Source: Solirubrobacter ginsenosidimutans
GTDB taxonomy: Bacteria; Actinomycetota; Thermoleophilia; Solirubrobacterales; Solirubrobacteraceae
NCBI RefSeq assembly: GCF_027587205.1
Contig: NZ_JAPDOD010000019.1
Location: 62,001-126,000, forward strand
DNA length: 64,000 bases
Reading direction: 5' to 3'
The translations under genes and the position numbers were made by a program. Under the pieces are notes generated by a model that was given only the letters and a program-made list of their open reading frames with translations, was not told the origin of the DNA and did not search any database. This document shows positions 17,046 through 24,306 of this stretch, piece by piece. Positions within the stretch are counted from its first letter, which is position 1. Each line of letters begins with the position of its first letter.

Positions 17046-17913
17046 CTGCTCTGAGCAGGGGGGCGGTGAGGCAAGTCGGCCCACCGTCTCCCTTCAGGCT
17101 CAGGTCACTGCCGTCGTAGGTGTGGACCTCGACGCCGCGCTCCTCGAGGGCGCGGCGCACCGCCGGCACGCCGTCGACCATGACGACGACGCCGGGACGG
17201 ACGGCGAGGATGTTGCAGCCCATCGCGAGATAGCTGTCGTGGTCGATCGCGATGTACTCGACGCCGCGCTGGAGAATGTCCTGCAACAGGCGCACGGGCG
17301 CGAGCGGCTCGTACACGACGTACAGGCTCTCGGTCGCCGCCGACAGGAACGACTGCAGGTGCAGGACGTACGCGGCGCCCTGGTCGTGCGGCATGTCGTA
17401 GGTCTCGACGTGGATGCCCTCGGGCTCGAGCAGCTCCTGGATCCGCGCCGCGCCCTTGCGGTTCGTCCGGTATCCGAGGCCGATCGCGGCCGTCTTGTCG
17501 TCGAGCCAGAAGCGGTCGCCGCCGTCGGCGTAGGCGTCGCCCTCGAGCGTGCCGATCACGGGGACGTCGACGGCCGCGAGCGCGTCGGCCGCGTTCGCCG
17601 GCTCCTTCATGCGCGCCGGCTTGGCCATGTTGAGCGGGATGCCGCCGCGGCCGCTGAGGATCAGCGGGTCGTGCATGTAGACCGAGTCGACCTGACCCTC
17701 GAGCGCGTCGGCGATCTCCACCTGCGCGCCGAGGCCGTCGAGCAACTCGACGAACGCCGCGTGCTGGCGCTCGAGCTTGGCCGGGTCGGGGACTCGCCAT
17801 CCGGCACCCTCCCAATCGCCGGCGAGCGCGGGGCGCCGGACGAGGACCCGCTGGAGCGGAGCGACCATGGACGTGACGCCGTAGCGGGCGCCAGAGGGAG
17901 CGGTGGCGGTCAT
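17035..17913 (-). CDS. Dimethylarginine dimethylaminohydrolase-like amidinotransferase-fold enzyme
   Basis: 292 residues of the pentein fold. DSVYMHDPLILSGRGGI supplies the Asp/Glu substrate contacts, ETYDMPHD.. and LHLQSFL the catalytic His region, and GGPTCLTAPLLR the C-terminal nucleophilic Cys. Members hydrolyse methylarginine or arginine, or transfer amidino groups; DDAH is closest in size and motif. It lies 11 bp after the CAP-protein gene on the same strand and is probably co-transcribed, though no functional link is obvious. ATG 17913 was chosen over a longer open frame because similarity begins at MTATAPSGARYGV. Confidence 0.8.
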   Translation of the reverse strand: MTATAPSGARYGVTSMVAPLQRVLVRRPALAGDWEGAGWRVPDPAKLERQHAAFVELLDGLGAQVEIADALEGQVDSVYMHDPLILSGRGGIPLNMAKPARMKEPANAADALAAVDVPVIGTLEGDAYADGGDRFWLDDKTAAIGLGYRTNRKGAARIQELLEPEGIHVETYDMPHDQGAAYVLHLQSFLSAATESLYVVYEPLAPVRLLQDILQRGVEYIAIDHDSYLAMGCNILAVRPGVVVMVDGVPAVRRALEERGVEVHTYDGSDLSLKGDGGPTCLTAPLLRAAIS

Positions 17914-17924
17914 GCCGCGCAAAT

Positions 17925-18515
17925 CTAGTCCCCACCCACCCGGATCGTTCCCAGGTCCAGCGTGTACGTCGCGCCGGGCAGGCCGGACATCGTCGGCTTG
18001 GGCGCGCCCTGGGCGACGCCAACGCCGAGCTCCTCGTAGGTGGGGGAGAGCAGGATGCGGCGGTGGTGCGGGCTGTTGAGCCAGGCGTCGACGATGGCGT
18101 TGGGCGTGGCGCGGTCGCCGGTGCCCCAGCCGAGGTCCTCCGCCGCGTACCAGCCGTCGCCCGGGTTGCCGTAGCCCGCGTCGCGCAGGCGGGCGCTGAG
18201 GCCCTCGCCGCTCGTGTTGACGTGCGCGAAGAACCGGCGGCGCGACATGTCGGCGGCGTGACCGCCGGCCGCCTGGGCGAGGTCGGCGTCGGGCTTGAGC
18301 GCGGGGATGCCGCGCGAGGTCCGCTCGACGTTGACCAGGCAGGTGATGGCGGTGGCCGCGGTCGCGGGCTGCCCGTCCGTCTGCGGGATGTCCAGCGAGC
18401 CGGCGCATTGATAGACCCCGCGCGACGCCGAGGCCGGCGCGGCGAAGAGGCCGAAGGCGAGCAGGGCGAACGCGGCAGCATGGAGCCGCGTCCGCGTGAA
18501 GGCGGGCGTGAGCAT
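17925..18515 (-). CDS. Secreted CAP-domain (SCP/PR1) protein
   Basis: 196 residues with a signal peptide (AAAFALLAFGLFAAPASA, cleavage near residue 31) and a CAP domain. The domain has CLVNVERTSRGIPALKPDADLAQAAGGHAADM, FFAHVNTSGEGLSARL, AEDLGWGTG and AWLNSPHHRRILLSPTYEELGVGV. These correspond to the conserved His/Glu/His cavity residues. Bacterial CAP proteins are cell-wall or secreted proteins of uncertain activity. Two cysteines flank the N-terminal region and may form a disulfide. Confidence 0.85.
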   Translation of the reverse strand: MLTPAFTRTRLHAAAFALLAFGLFAAPASASRGVYQCAGSLDIPQTDGQPATAATAITCLVNVERTSRGIPALKPDADLAQAAGGHAADMSRRRFFAHVNTSGEGLSARLRDAGYGNPGDGWYAAEDLGWGTGDRATPNAIVDAWLNSPHHRRILLSPTYEELGVGVAQGAPKPTMSGLPGATYTLDLGTIRVGGD

Positions 18516-18679
18516 GTGAGGGGTTGGCCTCCCGGCACGCGTCGCAGACCGCCGTCGTGCAGCGGTCGCGGCGCTATCGATTCGTCGCCCGGGTTCCCGC
18601 CAGGCACGTTTCTTACAGGTGCGGCGCCGGCCATGGCTCCCCAGCCGACCGGCGCTTGTTGGAGCAGGTACCCAGTCGC

Positions 18680-18714
18680 CTGGACGCTCTCACTTCAACG
18701 TGGTGAGCGTCCAG
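18680..18714. other. Hairpin in 400-bp non-coding region
   Basis: CTGGACGCTC (18680-18689) pairs perfectly with 18705-18714, with an inner CAC/GTG pairing in the loop. It lies 165 bp upstream of the CAP gene and downstream of the Pro-rich membrane protein gene on the minus strand. It could be a second terminator for the latter. The rest of 18516-18916 shows no protein-like frame. Confidence 0.4.
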
Positions 18715-18778
18715 AGAACCAATCGCGCGCGGCGGGCGTCAGAATGCGCCGCTGGCGCGCGTTGCTGCCCTGAGGCCG

Positions 18779-18868
18779 AGCGTGCGCCTTGCGTGGCCCC
18801 GGACGACGCTGGGGGGAACACCGTCCAGGGACGGACCCGCGTGCCCGGGGCCACGCAAGACGCACGCT
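18779..18868 (-). terminator. Inverted repeat, probable terminator of the Pro-rich membrane protein gene
   Basis: Two 24-bp arms (18779-18802 and 18845-18868) are inverted repeats with one mismatch, separated by 42 bp. They begin about 50 bp after the stop codon of the minus-strand gene at 18917. There is no T tract, as is common for actinobacterial terminators. An operator or mobile-element remnant is the alternative. Confidence 0.5.
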
Positions 18869-18916
18869 GACCGGCGGCGCCGAAGTATGACGACAGATGT
18901 CGACGTCATCAACAAT

Positions 18917-20341
18917 TCATTCGCACGGACGCCCGCCCAGGGCGATTCCCTGCAATCCAGCCACGTGCCATCCGTCGGCGGTCGGCTCGAGCCGCCACGT
19001 GACCCGGAAAGTCTGCGATGCGTCGCAGTTCTTTTCGTGAGCCACGAGCCGGACGTTCACGATCAGTGCGCCGCCGTCGGGCCGAGTGATGAGCTCCCGC
19101 GGATCGCTCTTCGCCGTCTGCGCATAACCGGCCTGCCACCGGGCGAAGCCCCCGAACCGCTGCTGGATGGCGGGTGACAGCACCGCCCACGCGTCTTCGA
19201 AGCGCCGCTCGTCGAGCGCCGCGTAGTAGTCGCGGACGAACGCCGTCGCCGCGTCGGCGTCGGGCGCCGCCCCGGGGAGGGCTGAACCGCGCTCGGCGGG
19301 TGCCGCCGGGGCAGGCTCGCTCGAACCGGGCGTCTCATCGCCGGTCGCGGGCGGAGCGTTGCCGTCGGCCGGCGGGGTCGTCACGCCGTGGGTGGGCGGC
19401 GCGGTCTTGCCGTCGGCCGGCGGCACGGCCTTGTCGTCGGTGGGCGGCGCGGTCTCGCTTTCAGTCGGTGGAGCCGACTTGCCGTCGCTCGGCGGCGCGG
19501 CCTTGTCGGTCGCGGGCGGCGCGGTCGTGCCGTTGCCCCGCGGGGCGGGCTTGCCGTGGGTCGATCCGTGCTTGGCGGGTGGCGCCTCGCCGTGGCGCGA
19601 CTTCGCGGGCCTCTGAGTCGCGGGCTTCGCCGGTGCCGGCTGTCCGGCGGTCGACTCGCTGCGCGTCGACGCCGCATGCCCCGCGCCGGCGTTCAGCGAT
19701 GCGGTGGGGTGCAGCGGGTGGCTCTCGGCGAGCGCGGCGCCGGCGATCGCGGCGGCCAGCGCCGCGACGGAAAGGCCCGCCGCGACGCCCCAGTGGGTCA
19801 CGCGGCGTCCTCCCGGCGTGCGGTGGTCGCGCACGAGCGCGAGGCCGACGGCCACGATCGCCAGCGCGAGGGCGGGGAGCACGTGGCCGGAGACGGGCGA
19901 CGCGGCGGCGACGATCGCGGCCAGCGCGAGGGTCCGGGGGCGTCGCGCGGGCCACGGCCACGCTGGGCTCGCGAGCGTCGCGGCGCAGCCGAGGGCGAAA
20001 GCGACGGCGAGGAGCACCGGCGCCGCGCCGTCGAACGTCAGCCGGGCACCCTGCGCGAACGCCAGTCGCACCGCCGCGACCAGGAACACGAGCGTCGCGG
20101 CGATCGCGAGCGAAGCGGCGCTGAGGAGGGCGCCGGCCGCCATCGTGCGGGCGATGGCGGCCGACGCCGGGAGGGTGGGCGTGGGCTCCGGCCCCTCGTG
20201 ATGCGCCTCCACCTGGTCAGAGGCGGCGAGCGCCGACGGGTCGGAGAACCAACGGCCCTGTGCCGCATCGCCATTCCGGGGGGGAGGGGCGACAGTGAGC
20301 GGCACGGGCCGAATCTCCCAGCCTCGCGCGCGGGAAGCCAT
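18917..20341 (-). CDS. Multi-pass membrane protein with Pro-rich spacer and C-terminal NTF2/SnoaL-like domain
   Basis: 474 residues. A cytoplasmic N-terminus (1-65) is followed by five or so hydrophobic segments (66-205, for example AALLSAASLAIAATLVFLVAAV). A long low-complexity Pro/Thr/Asp/Lys spacer (about 225-345) has degenerate 8-residue repeats of the type K(T/A)APP(T/A)DG. A C-terminal alpha+beta domain (about 360-474) contains FVRDYYAALDERRFEDAWAVL, typical of NTF2-like folds, and ends ALGGRPCE. The spacer would hold the terminal domain outside the membrane within or beyond the cell wall. It carries two Cys that may form a disulfide. Function unknown. Confidence 0.7.
   Translation of the reverse strand: MASRARGWEIRPVPLTVAPPPRNGDAAQGRWFSDPSALAASDQVEAHHEGPEPTPTLPASAAIARTMAAGALLSAASLAIAATLVFLVAAVRLAFAQGARLTFDGAAPVLLAVAFALGCAATLASPAWPWPARRPRTLALAAIVAAASPVSGHVLPALALAIVAVGLALVRDHRTPGGRRVTHWGVAAGLSVAALAAAIAGAALAESHPLHPTASLNAGAGHAASTRSESTAGQPAPAKPATQRPAKSRHGEAPPAKHGSTHGKPAPRGNGTTAPPATDKAAPPSDGKSAPPTESETAPPTDDKAVPPADGKTAPPTHGVTTPPADGNAPPATGDETPGSSEPAPAAPAERGSALPGAAPDADAATAFVRDYYAALDERRFEDAWAVLSPAIQQRFGGFARWQAGYAQTAKSDPRELITRPDGGALIVNVRLVAHEKNCDASQTFRVTWRLEPTADGWHVAGLQGIALGGRPCE
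19332..19536 (-). repeat. In-frame degenerate 24-bp repeats encoding APPxDGK-type octapeptides
   Basis: About eight tandem, diverged 24-bp units inside the membrane protein gene encode variants of K-x-APP-T/A-D-G (for example DKAAPPSDGKSAPPTES). Such tracts are length-variable wall-spanning linkers in other surface proteins. Confidence 0.65.
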
Positions 20342-20373
20342 GACCGGCCGCGCAGTCTTGCGCGCCGTCCGAT

Positions 20374-20414
20374 TGCCCGAAAGGGCAAAGCTCCCGCGTC
20401 CGTCGACGCGGGAG
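20374..20414 (-). terminator. Tandem hairpins after the glycerophosphodiesterase gene
   Basis: Reading the minus strand after the stop at 20426, CTCCCGCGTC/GACGCGGGAG (20391-20414, 4-base loop) is followed by CTTTGCCC and a second hairpin TGCCC-GAAA-GGGCA (20374-20387). The strong GC stem followed by a short T run fits an intrinsic terminator. Confidence 0.65.
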
Positions 20415-20425
20415 CGATCCGGAAA

Positions 20426-21781
20426 CTACGGGGCGGTGGTGGCGAGCGTCAGCGTCAGCGTCTTCGCGTACTGGCCCGTGCGAAGCGCGTCGGCGGCGCC
20501 GATCGACTGCTTGAAGTTGACCGTGACGGCGTCGTTGGAGACCGGCGCGGCGTAGTTGAGCAGCGTGGTGGGGGCGGCGGAGCCGCCGACCGTGGCGGCG
20601 GGGCCGGCGACGGTGCCCGCGGCGCTGGTCGCGTCGACCAGCAGGCCCTGCGGCAGCGAGAACGTGCCGTTGACGAGCTTGCCCGTGGCGGTCGTGCTCG
20701 GGTCGGCGATGCTCAGCGCGGCGTTGCCGGCCGTCGAGACCACCGTGGCGGTCGTGCTGGCGGTGTAGTCCTTCGCCAGGCCCGGGACGAACGCGCCGAA
20801 GCCGGCGGGGGTGCCGAGGGTCAGCGAAAGCGTGGCTCCAACGGTGCCGCCGACCGGGGCCTTGGCGTTGCGGGCGAGGCAGGCGTCGTGGGACCGCTTG
20901 GCGTCGATCGCGCCTTGCAGGCCCTTGGCCTTGCGATCGCCGAGGAGACCGATGAGCAGGTCGGAGAAGTTCGTGAACATGCCGTCGACGCCGGCGGCCA
21001 GGGCGGCCTGCATGTTGGCCACGGTGTTGATCGTGTAGGGGTGCACGTCGAGGCAGCTCGCGTGCGCGGTGTTGACCCAGTTGGCGTTGATGCTCGAGCC
21101 GAAGCTCGGGCCGAGGCCGACCGCGTAGTCGGCGTACGACGGGATCGTGGCGAGGCTCGGGTTGCCGAGGAAGATCAGCGGCAGCCGCGGGTCCATCGCG
21201 TGGACCGTCTTGAGCGAGTCGGCGCTGAAGGACTGGATCAGCACCTGCCAGTTGTTGATCGACGCCGTGCGCAGGTTGTACTTGTCCAGCAGCGCGAGGA
21301 GCTTCTCCTCCATGTGGTCCGCGGGGTCCGGCTGCTTGGTCTCGATGTAGTAGTTGACCGTGTTGCCGTAGCGCTGGAAGAGCTCCTCCAGCGTCGGGAC
21401 CTTCTCGTTGACGTACTCGGCGCCGAACCACGAGCCGGCGCTGCAGGTCTTGATCTGCGCCAGCGTCTTGGTGTTGACGGCGCCCGTGCAGTTGGCCGCG
21501 TCGCCGCGCGTCGTGCGGTTCAGCGTGCCGTCGTGCATGTCGACCAGGACGCCGTCGCTGGTGACCTGCAGGTCCTGCTCGATGTAGTCGGCGCCGAGCT
21601 CGATCGCGTGGTCGTACGACGCGAACGTGTGCTCCGGGCGTGTGCCCGATGCGCCGCGGTGCGCGACGACCAGCGGCGCCGCGGCAGCCTCAGGACCCGA
21701 CTGGGCCTGGGCGGCCGGGGCGAGGGCCGCGACCGACGCGACCACCAGAGCCGTCGTGGCCACCTTGTTCAGAAAACGCAT
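20426..21781 (-). CDS. Secreted glycerophosphodiester phosphodiesterase with C-terminal beta domain
   Basis: 451 residues from ATG 21781, with AGGAGG three bases upstream. The signal peptide (ALVVASVAALAPAAQA) is followed by a GDPD TIM barrel (about 35-305). The barrel has VVAHRGASGTRPEHTF (catalytic His-Arg), YIEQDLQVTSDGVLVDMHD (Glu/Asp metal ligands plus second His), YYIETKQP and the late DGMFTNFSD. GDPDs release glycerol 3-phosphate from lipid head-group diesters. Residues 315-451 form a separate beta-rich, Ser/Thr/Ala-rich domain (SIADPSTTATGKLVNGTF) that looks like an extracellular adhesion or wall module and is not part of the usual enzyme. Confidence 0.9.
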   Translation of the reverse strand: MRFLNKVATTALVVASVAALAPAAQAQSGPEAAAAPLVVAHRGASGTRPEHTFASYDHAIELGADYIEQDLQVTSDGVLVDMHDGTLNRTTRGDAANCTGAVNTKTLAQIKTCSAGSWFGAEYVNEKVPTLEELFQRYGNTVNYYIETKQPDPADHMEEKLLALLDKYNLRTASINNWQVLIQSFSADSLKTVHAMDPRLPLIFLGNPSLATIPSYADYAVGLGPSFGSSINANWVNTAHASCLDVHPYTINTVANMQAALAAGVDGMFTNFSDLLIGLLGDRKAKGLQGAIDAKRSHDACLARNAKAPVGGTVGATLSLTLGTPAGFGAFVPGLAKDYTASTTATVVSTAGNAALSIADPSTTATGKLVNGTFSLPQGLLVDATSAAGTVAGPAATVGGSAAPTTLLNYAAPVSNDAVTVNFKQSIGAADALRTGQYAKTLTLTLATTAP

Positions 21782-21883
21782 GATCCTCCTGATCGTCCGA
21801 TGTGCGGACGGGAGCCTCATTCACCTACCGGAGATTCCTGTGACCGGATCGTGAGCGCCGCGTTACCACGCGGTGAAAATTCG

Positions 21884-22186
21884 TCAGGTGCCGCGATACG
21901 TGCTGTACGCCCACGGCGAGACGAGCAACGGGACGTGGTAGTGCGCACCGGCATCGGCGATCGTGAAGCGGACCGGCACCGTGTCGAGGAACGGCGCCTC
22001 GCCGAAGTAGGAGCCGACGGCGAACTCGAGCTCGAAGCCCCCGGCGCCCACGTCCCCGAACGTCGCCCGGCCGTCCTCGTTCGTCGTCAGCTCGGCGATC
22101 ACCTCGCCGTCCTTGCGCAGCGCCACCGCGACGCCCGCGGCCGGCCGGCCGTTCGCGGTGTCGAGCACGTGCGTGGACAGGCTCAC
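21884..22186 (-). CDS. 5-hydroxyisourate hydrolase (transthyretin-like)
   Basis: 100 residues from GTG 22186. It contains the HIUase N-terminal motif STHVLDTANGRPA, the central TTNEDGRAT and the C-terminal YHVPLLVSPWAYSTYRGT. The end is YRGT where the family usually has YRGS, a conservative change. The enzyme hydrolyses 5-hydroxyisourate to OHCU, the step between urate oxidase and UraD. It is the last gene of the purine operon and overlaps the fused adenine deaminase/UraD gene (GTGA). Confidence 0.92.
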   Translation of the reverse strand: MSLSTHVLDTANGRPAAGVAVALRKDGEVIAELTTNEDGRATFGDVGAGGFELEFAVGSYFGEAPFLDTVPVRFTIADAGAHYHVPLLVSPWAYSTYRGT

Positions 22187-24306
22187 AGCGCATCCTCGAG
22201 CCGCAGGCGGGCGATCTTGGCGATCTCCCCGAGCGCCGTCTCGATCTCCTGCTCGACCGGGTTGCCCAAGCGGGCGTCTGCGTTGGCCAGCACCGAGTCC
22301 TTGTCGTGCTCGCGGACGCAGACGACGAACGGGATGCCGAACTTCGCCCGATAGGCGGCGTTGCTGGTGGCGAAGCGGTCGTAGTCGGCAGGGGAGAGCG
22401 CGAGCGTTGCCTGCTCGTCGCGCGAGTGCTCGGTGAGCGAGGTGACCTTCTCGCCGAGGTCCGGATGCGCGCGGATCAGCTCGAGCTGCTCGGCTCGCGA
22501 CGCGGAGTACATCGCCTCCCGCAGCGCCGCGTCCAGGTCGTCGATGCCGTCGAAGCCTTCGGGCCGCCACGCGCGCTCGGCGACCCAGGGCGAATGCTCA
22601 TAGAGCGCGCCGAAGCGCGCCACGAACGCCTCTCGCTCCCCGAGCGCGAGCGGGACGAGCTGGAACGCGTCGACGTCGACCAGCCCGCGATCGGTGATCT
22701 TCAGCGAGGGGATGACCGAGAGCGCGAGGAACGAGAGCGTCATGAACGGCGCGCCGATCGTCACACCCTGCTCGGCCAGGAGGTCCTGCAGGTGCTCGAG
22801 CCCCTCGGCGACCTCCTCCAGCGGGGCGTCGGAGAGCAGCCCGGCGATGGGCAGCGCGAGCTCACCCACGACCGCGCCGTCGCGCGCGACGACCAACCCG
22901 CCGCCGAGCGCCTGGGCACGCTCGGCGCAGACCGCCATGTCGGCGTCGTCGACACCCACCACGACCAGGTTGTGCGCGTCGTGGGCGACGGTCGAGGCGA
23001 AGGCGCCCGCCTGGAGCGCGAACCCGCGCACGAGGCCAAGGCCCACGCGGCCTGTCCCGTGATGGCGCTCGATCACCGCGATCTTCGCCAGGTCACGGTC
23101 CGGGTCGGCGACCACGTGGCCGGCCTCGATCCGCGGCGACGCCTCGCCCGCGCCGGTGATCAGCTGGCCCGGGTGGATGTCGATCACGCGCACCCGCTCG
23201 GGGGTCCCCGCGATGCCGAACGCGACCGGGACGGCGCGCATCGTGTCCAGCAGCGCCGCGGGCACGGACTCGGGGTAGACCGGCGCGCGGCCGTCCTTGA
23301 ACGTCCGCGCCACCGAGAACGTGGTCAGGTCGTCCAGCAGGACGAGGTCGGCGACGTAGCCGGGGGCGATCGCCCCGCGGTCGAGCAGCCGGTGGGCGCG
23401 CGCGCCGTGAAGCGTCGCCATCACCAGCACGTCCTCGGCCGCGATGCCGTGTGCGACCGCGCGCCGGCACATCTCGTCGATGTGCCCTTCGCGATGCAGG
23501 TAGTCGGGCTCGCGATCGTCGGTGCAGAACGCGCAGTAGTCCGGCCCGTGCTCGCGCACCAGCTCCAGCAGCGCGATCAGGTTGCGGGCGTTGGAGGCCT
23601 CGCGGATCAGCACCCACATGCCGCGCCGGCGCTTCTCGAGCGCCTCGGCCGCCGTGAACGCCTCGTGGTCGGTGACGATGCCCGCCGCCACGTAGGCGTC
23701 CAGCGCGCGCCCCATCACGCCGGGCGCGTGCCCGTCGACATGCGGCGCGACCATCCGCGCCAGCACGTCGGGATCGCCGCCGATCACCCCCGGGAAGTTC
23801 ATCATCTCGGCCACGCCGAGCGCCCGGGGATGCTTGAGGATCTCGCGCATGTCCTCGGGGCCGAGCGGCCCGCGCGGAGACTCGAAGTCACTGGCGGGAA
23901 CGCACGACGGCGCCATCACGAACACGTCGAGCGGGAGGCCCTCGGTGGCGTCCAGGAGCCAGCGCACGCCCTCCACGCCGGCGACGTTGGCGATCTCGTG
24001 CGGATCGCAGACCACCGCGGTCGTCCCGCGCGGCACCACGGCCCGCGCGAACTGCGCCGGCGTCAACTTCGCCGACTCGAGGTGCACGTGCGCATCGATG
24101 AACCCGGGCACGAGGTACTTCCCGCGCCCGTCGATCCGCTCGCCGCCCTCGTAGGCGCCGATCCCGGCGATCCGCCCGTCGGCGATCCCGACGTCCCCGT
24201 CGAGCCACTCGCGGGTGAAAGCGGAGAAGACCTTGGCGCCTTCGATGATGGTGTCCGGCTCGGCGTCGCCGCGCGCGACGGCGATGAGATGCGCTCTGTG
24301 GCTCAC
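22183..24306 (-). CDS. Adenine deaminase fused to OHCU decarboxylase (UraD)
   Basis: 707 residues. Residues 1 to about 545 are an adenine deaminase of the Ade amidohydrolase family: VPGFIDAHVHLESAKLTPA metal site, VVCDPHEIANVAG, FCTDDREPDYL and the C-terminal VTIGAPFMTLSFLALSVIPSLKITDRGLVDV. It converts adenine to hypoxanthine. Residues about 555-707 are a complete UraD domain: FVARFGALYEHSPWVAERAW, LIRAHPDLGEKV and RFATSNAAYRAKFGIPFVVCV. UraD decarboxylates OHCU to S-allantoin. No stop or frameshift separates them, so first and last steps of purine breakdown sit on one chain. The stop overlaps the HIUase GTG, and the start overlaps the xanthine dehydrogenase gene (ATGA). Confidence 0.92.
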   Translation of the reverse strand: MSHRAHLIAVARGDAEPDTIIEGAKVFSAFTREWLDGDVGIADGRIAGIGAYEGGERIDGRGKYLVPGFIDAHVHLESAKLTPAQFARAVVPRGTTAVVCDPHEIANVAGVEGVRWLLDATEGLPLDVFVMAPSCVPASDFESPRGPLGPEDMREILKHPRALGVAEMMNFPGVIGGDPDVLARMVAPHVDGHAPGVMGRALDAYVAAGIVTDHEAFTAAEALEKRRRGMWVLIREASNARNLIALLELVREHGPDYCAFCTDDREPDYLHREGHIDEMCRRAVAHGIAAEDVLVMATLHGARAHRLLDRGAIAPGYVADLVLLDDLTTFSVARTFKDGRAPVYPESVPAALLDTMRAVPVAFGIAGTPERVRVIDIHPGQLITGAGEASPRIEAGHVVADPDRDLAKIAVIERHHGTGRVGLGLVRGFALQAGAFASTVAHDAHNLVVVGVDDADMAVCAERAQALGGGLVVARDGAVVGELALPIAGLLSDAPLEEVAEGLEHLQDLLAEQGVTIGAPFMTLSFLALSVIPSLKITDRGLVDVDAFQLVPLALGEREAFVARFGALYEHSPWVAERAWRPEGFDGIDDLDAALREAMYSASRAEQLELIRAHPDLGEKVTSLTEHSRDEQATLALSPADYDRFATSNAAYRAKFGIPFVVCVREHDKDSVLANADARLGNPVEQEIETALGEIAKIARLRLEDAL

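Noticed and set aside
19388..22354. 988-codon plus-strand frame across three minus-strand genes
   Set aside because: It crosses the ends of three convincing genes and two terminator hairpins, with Arg/Gly-rich shadow composition.
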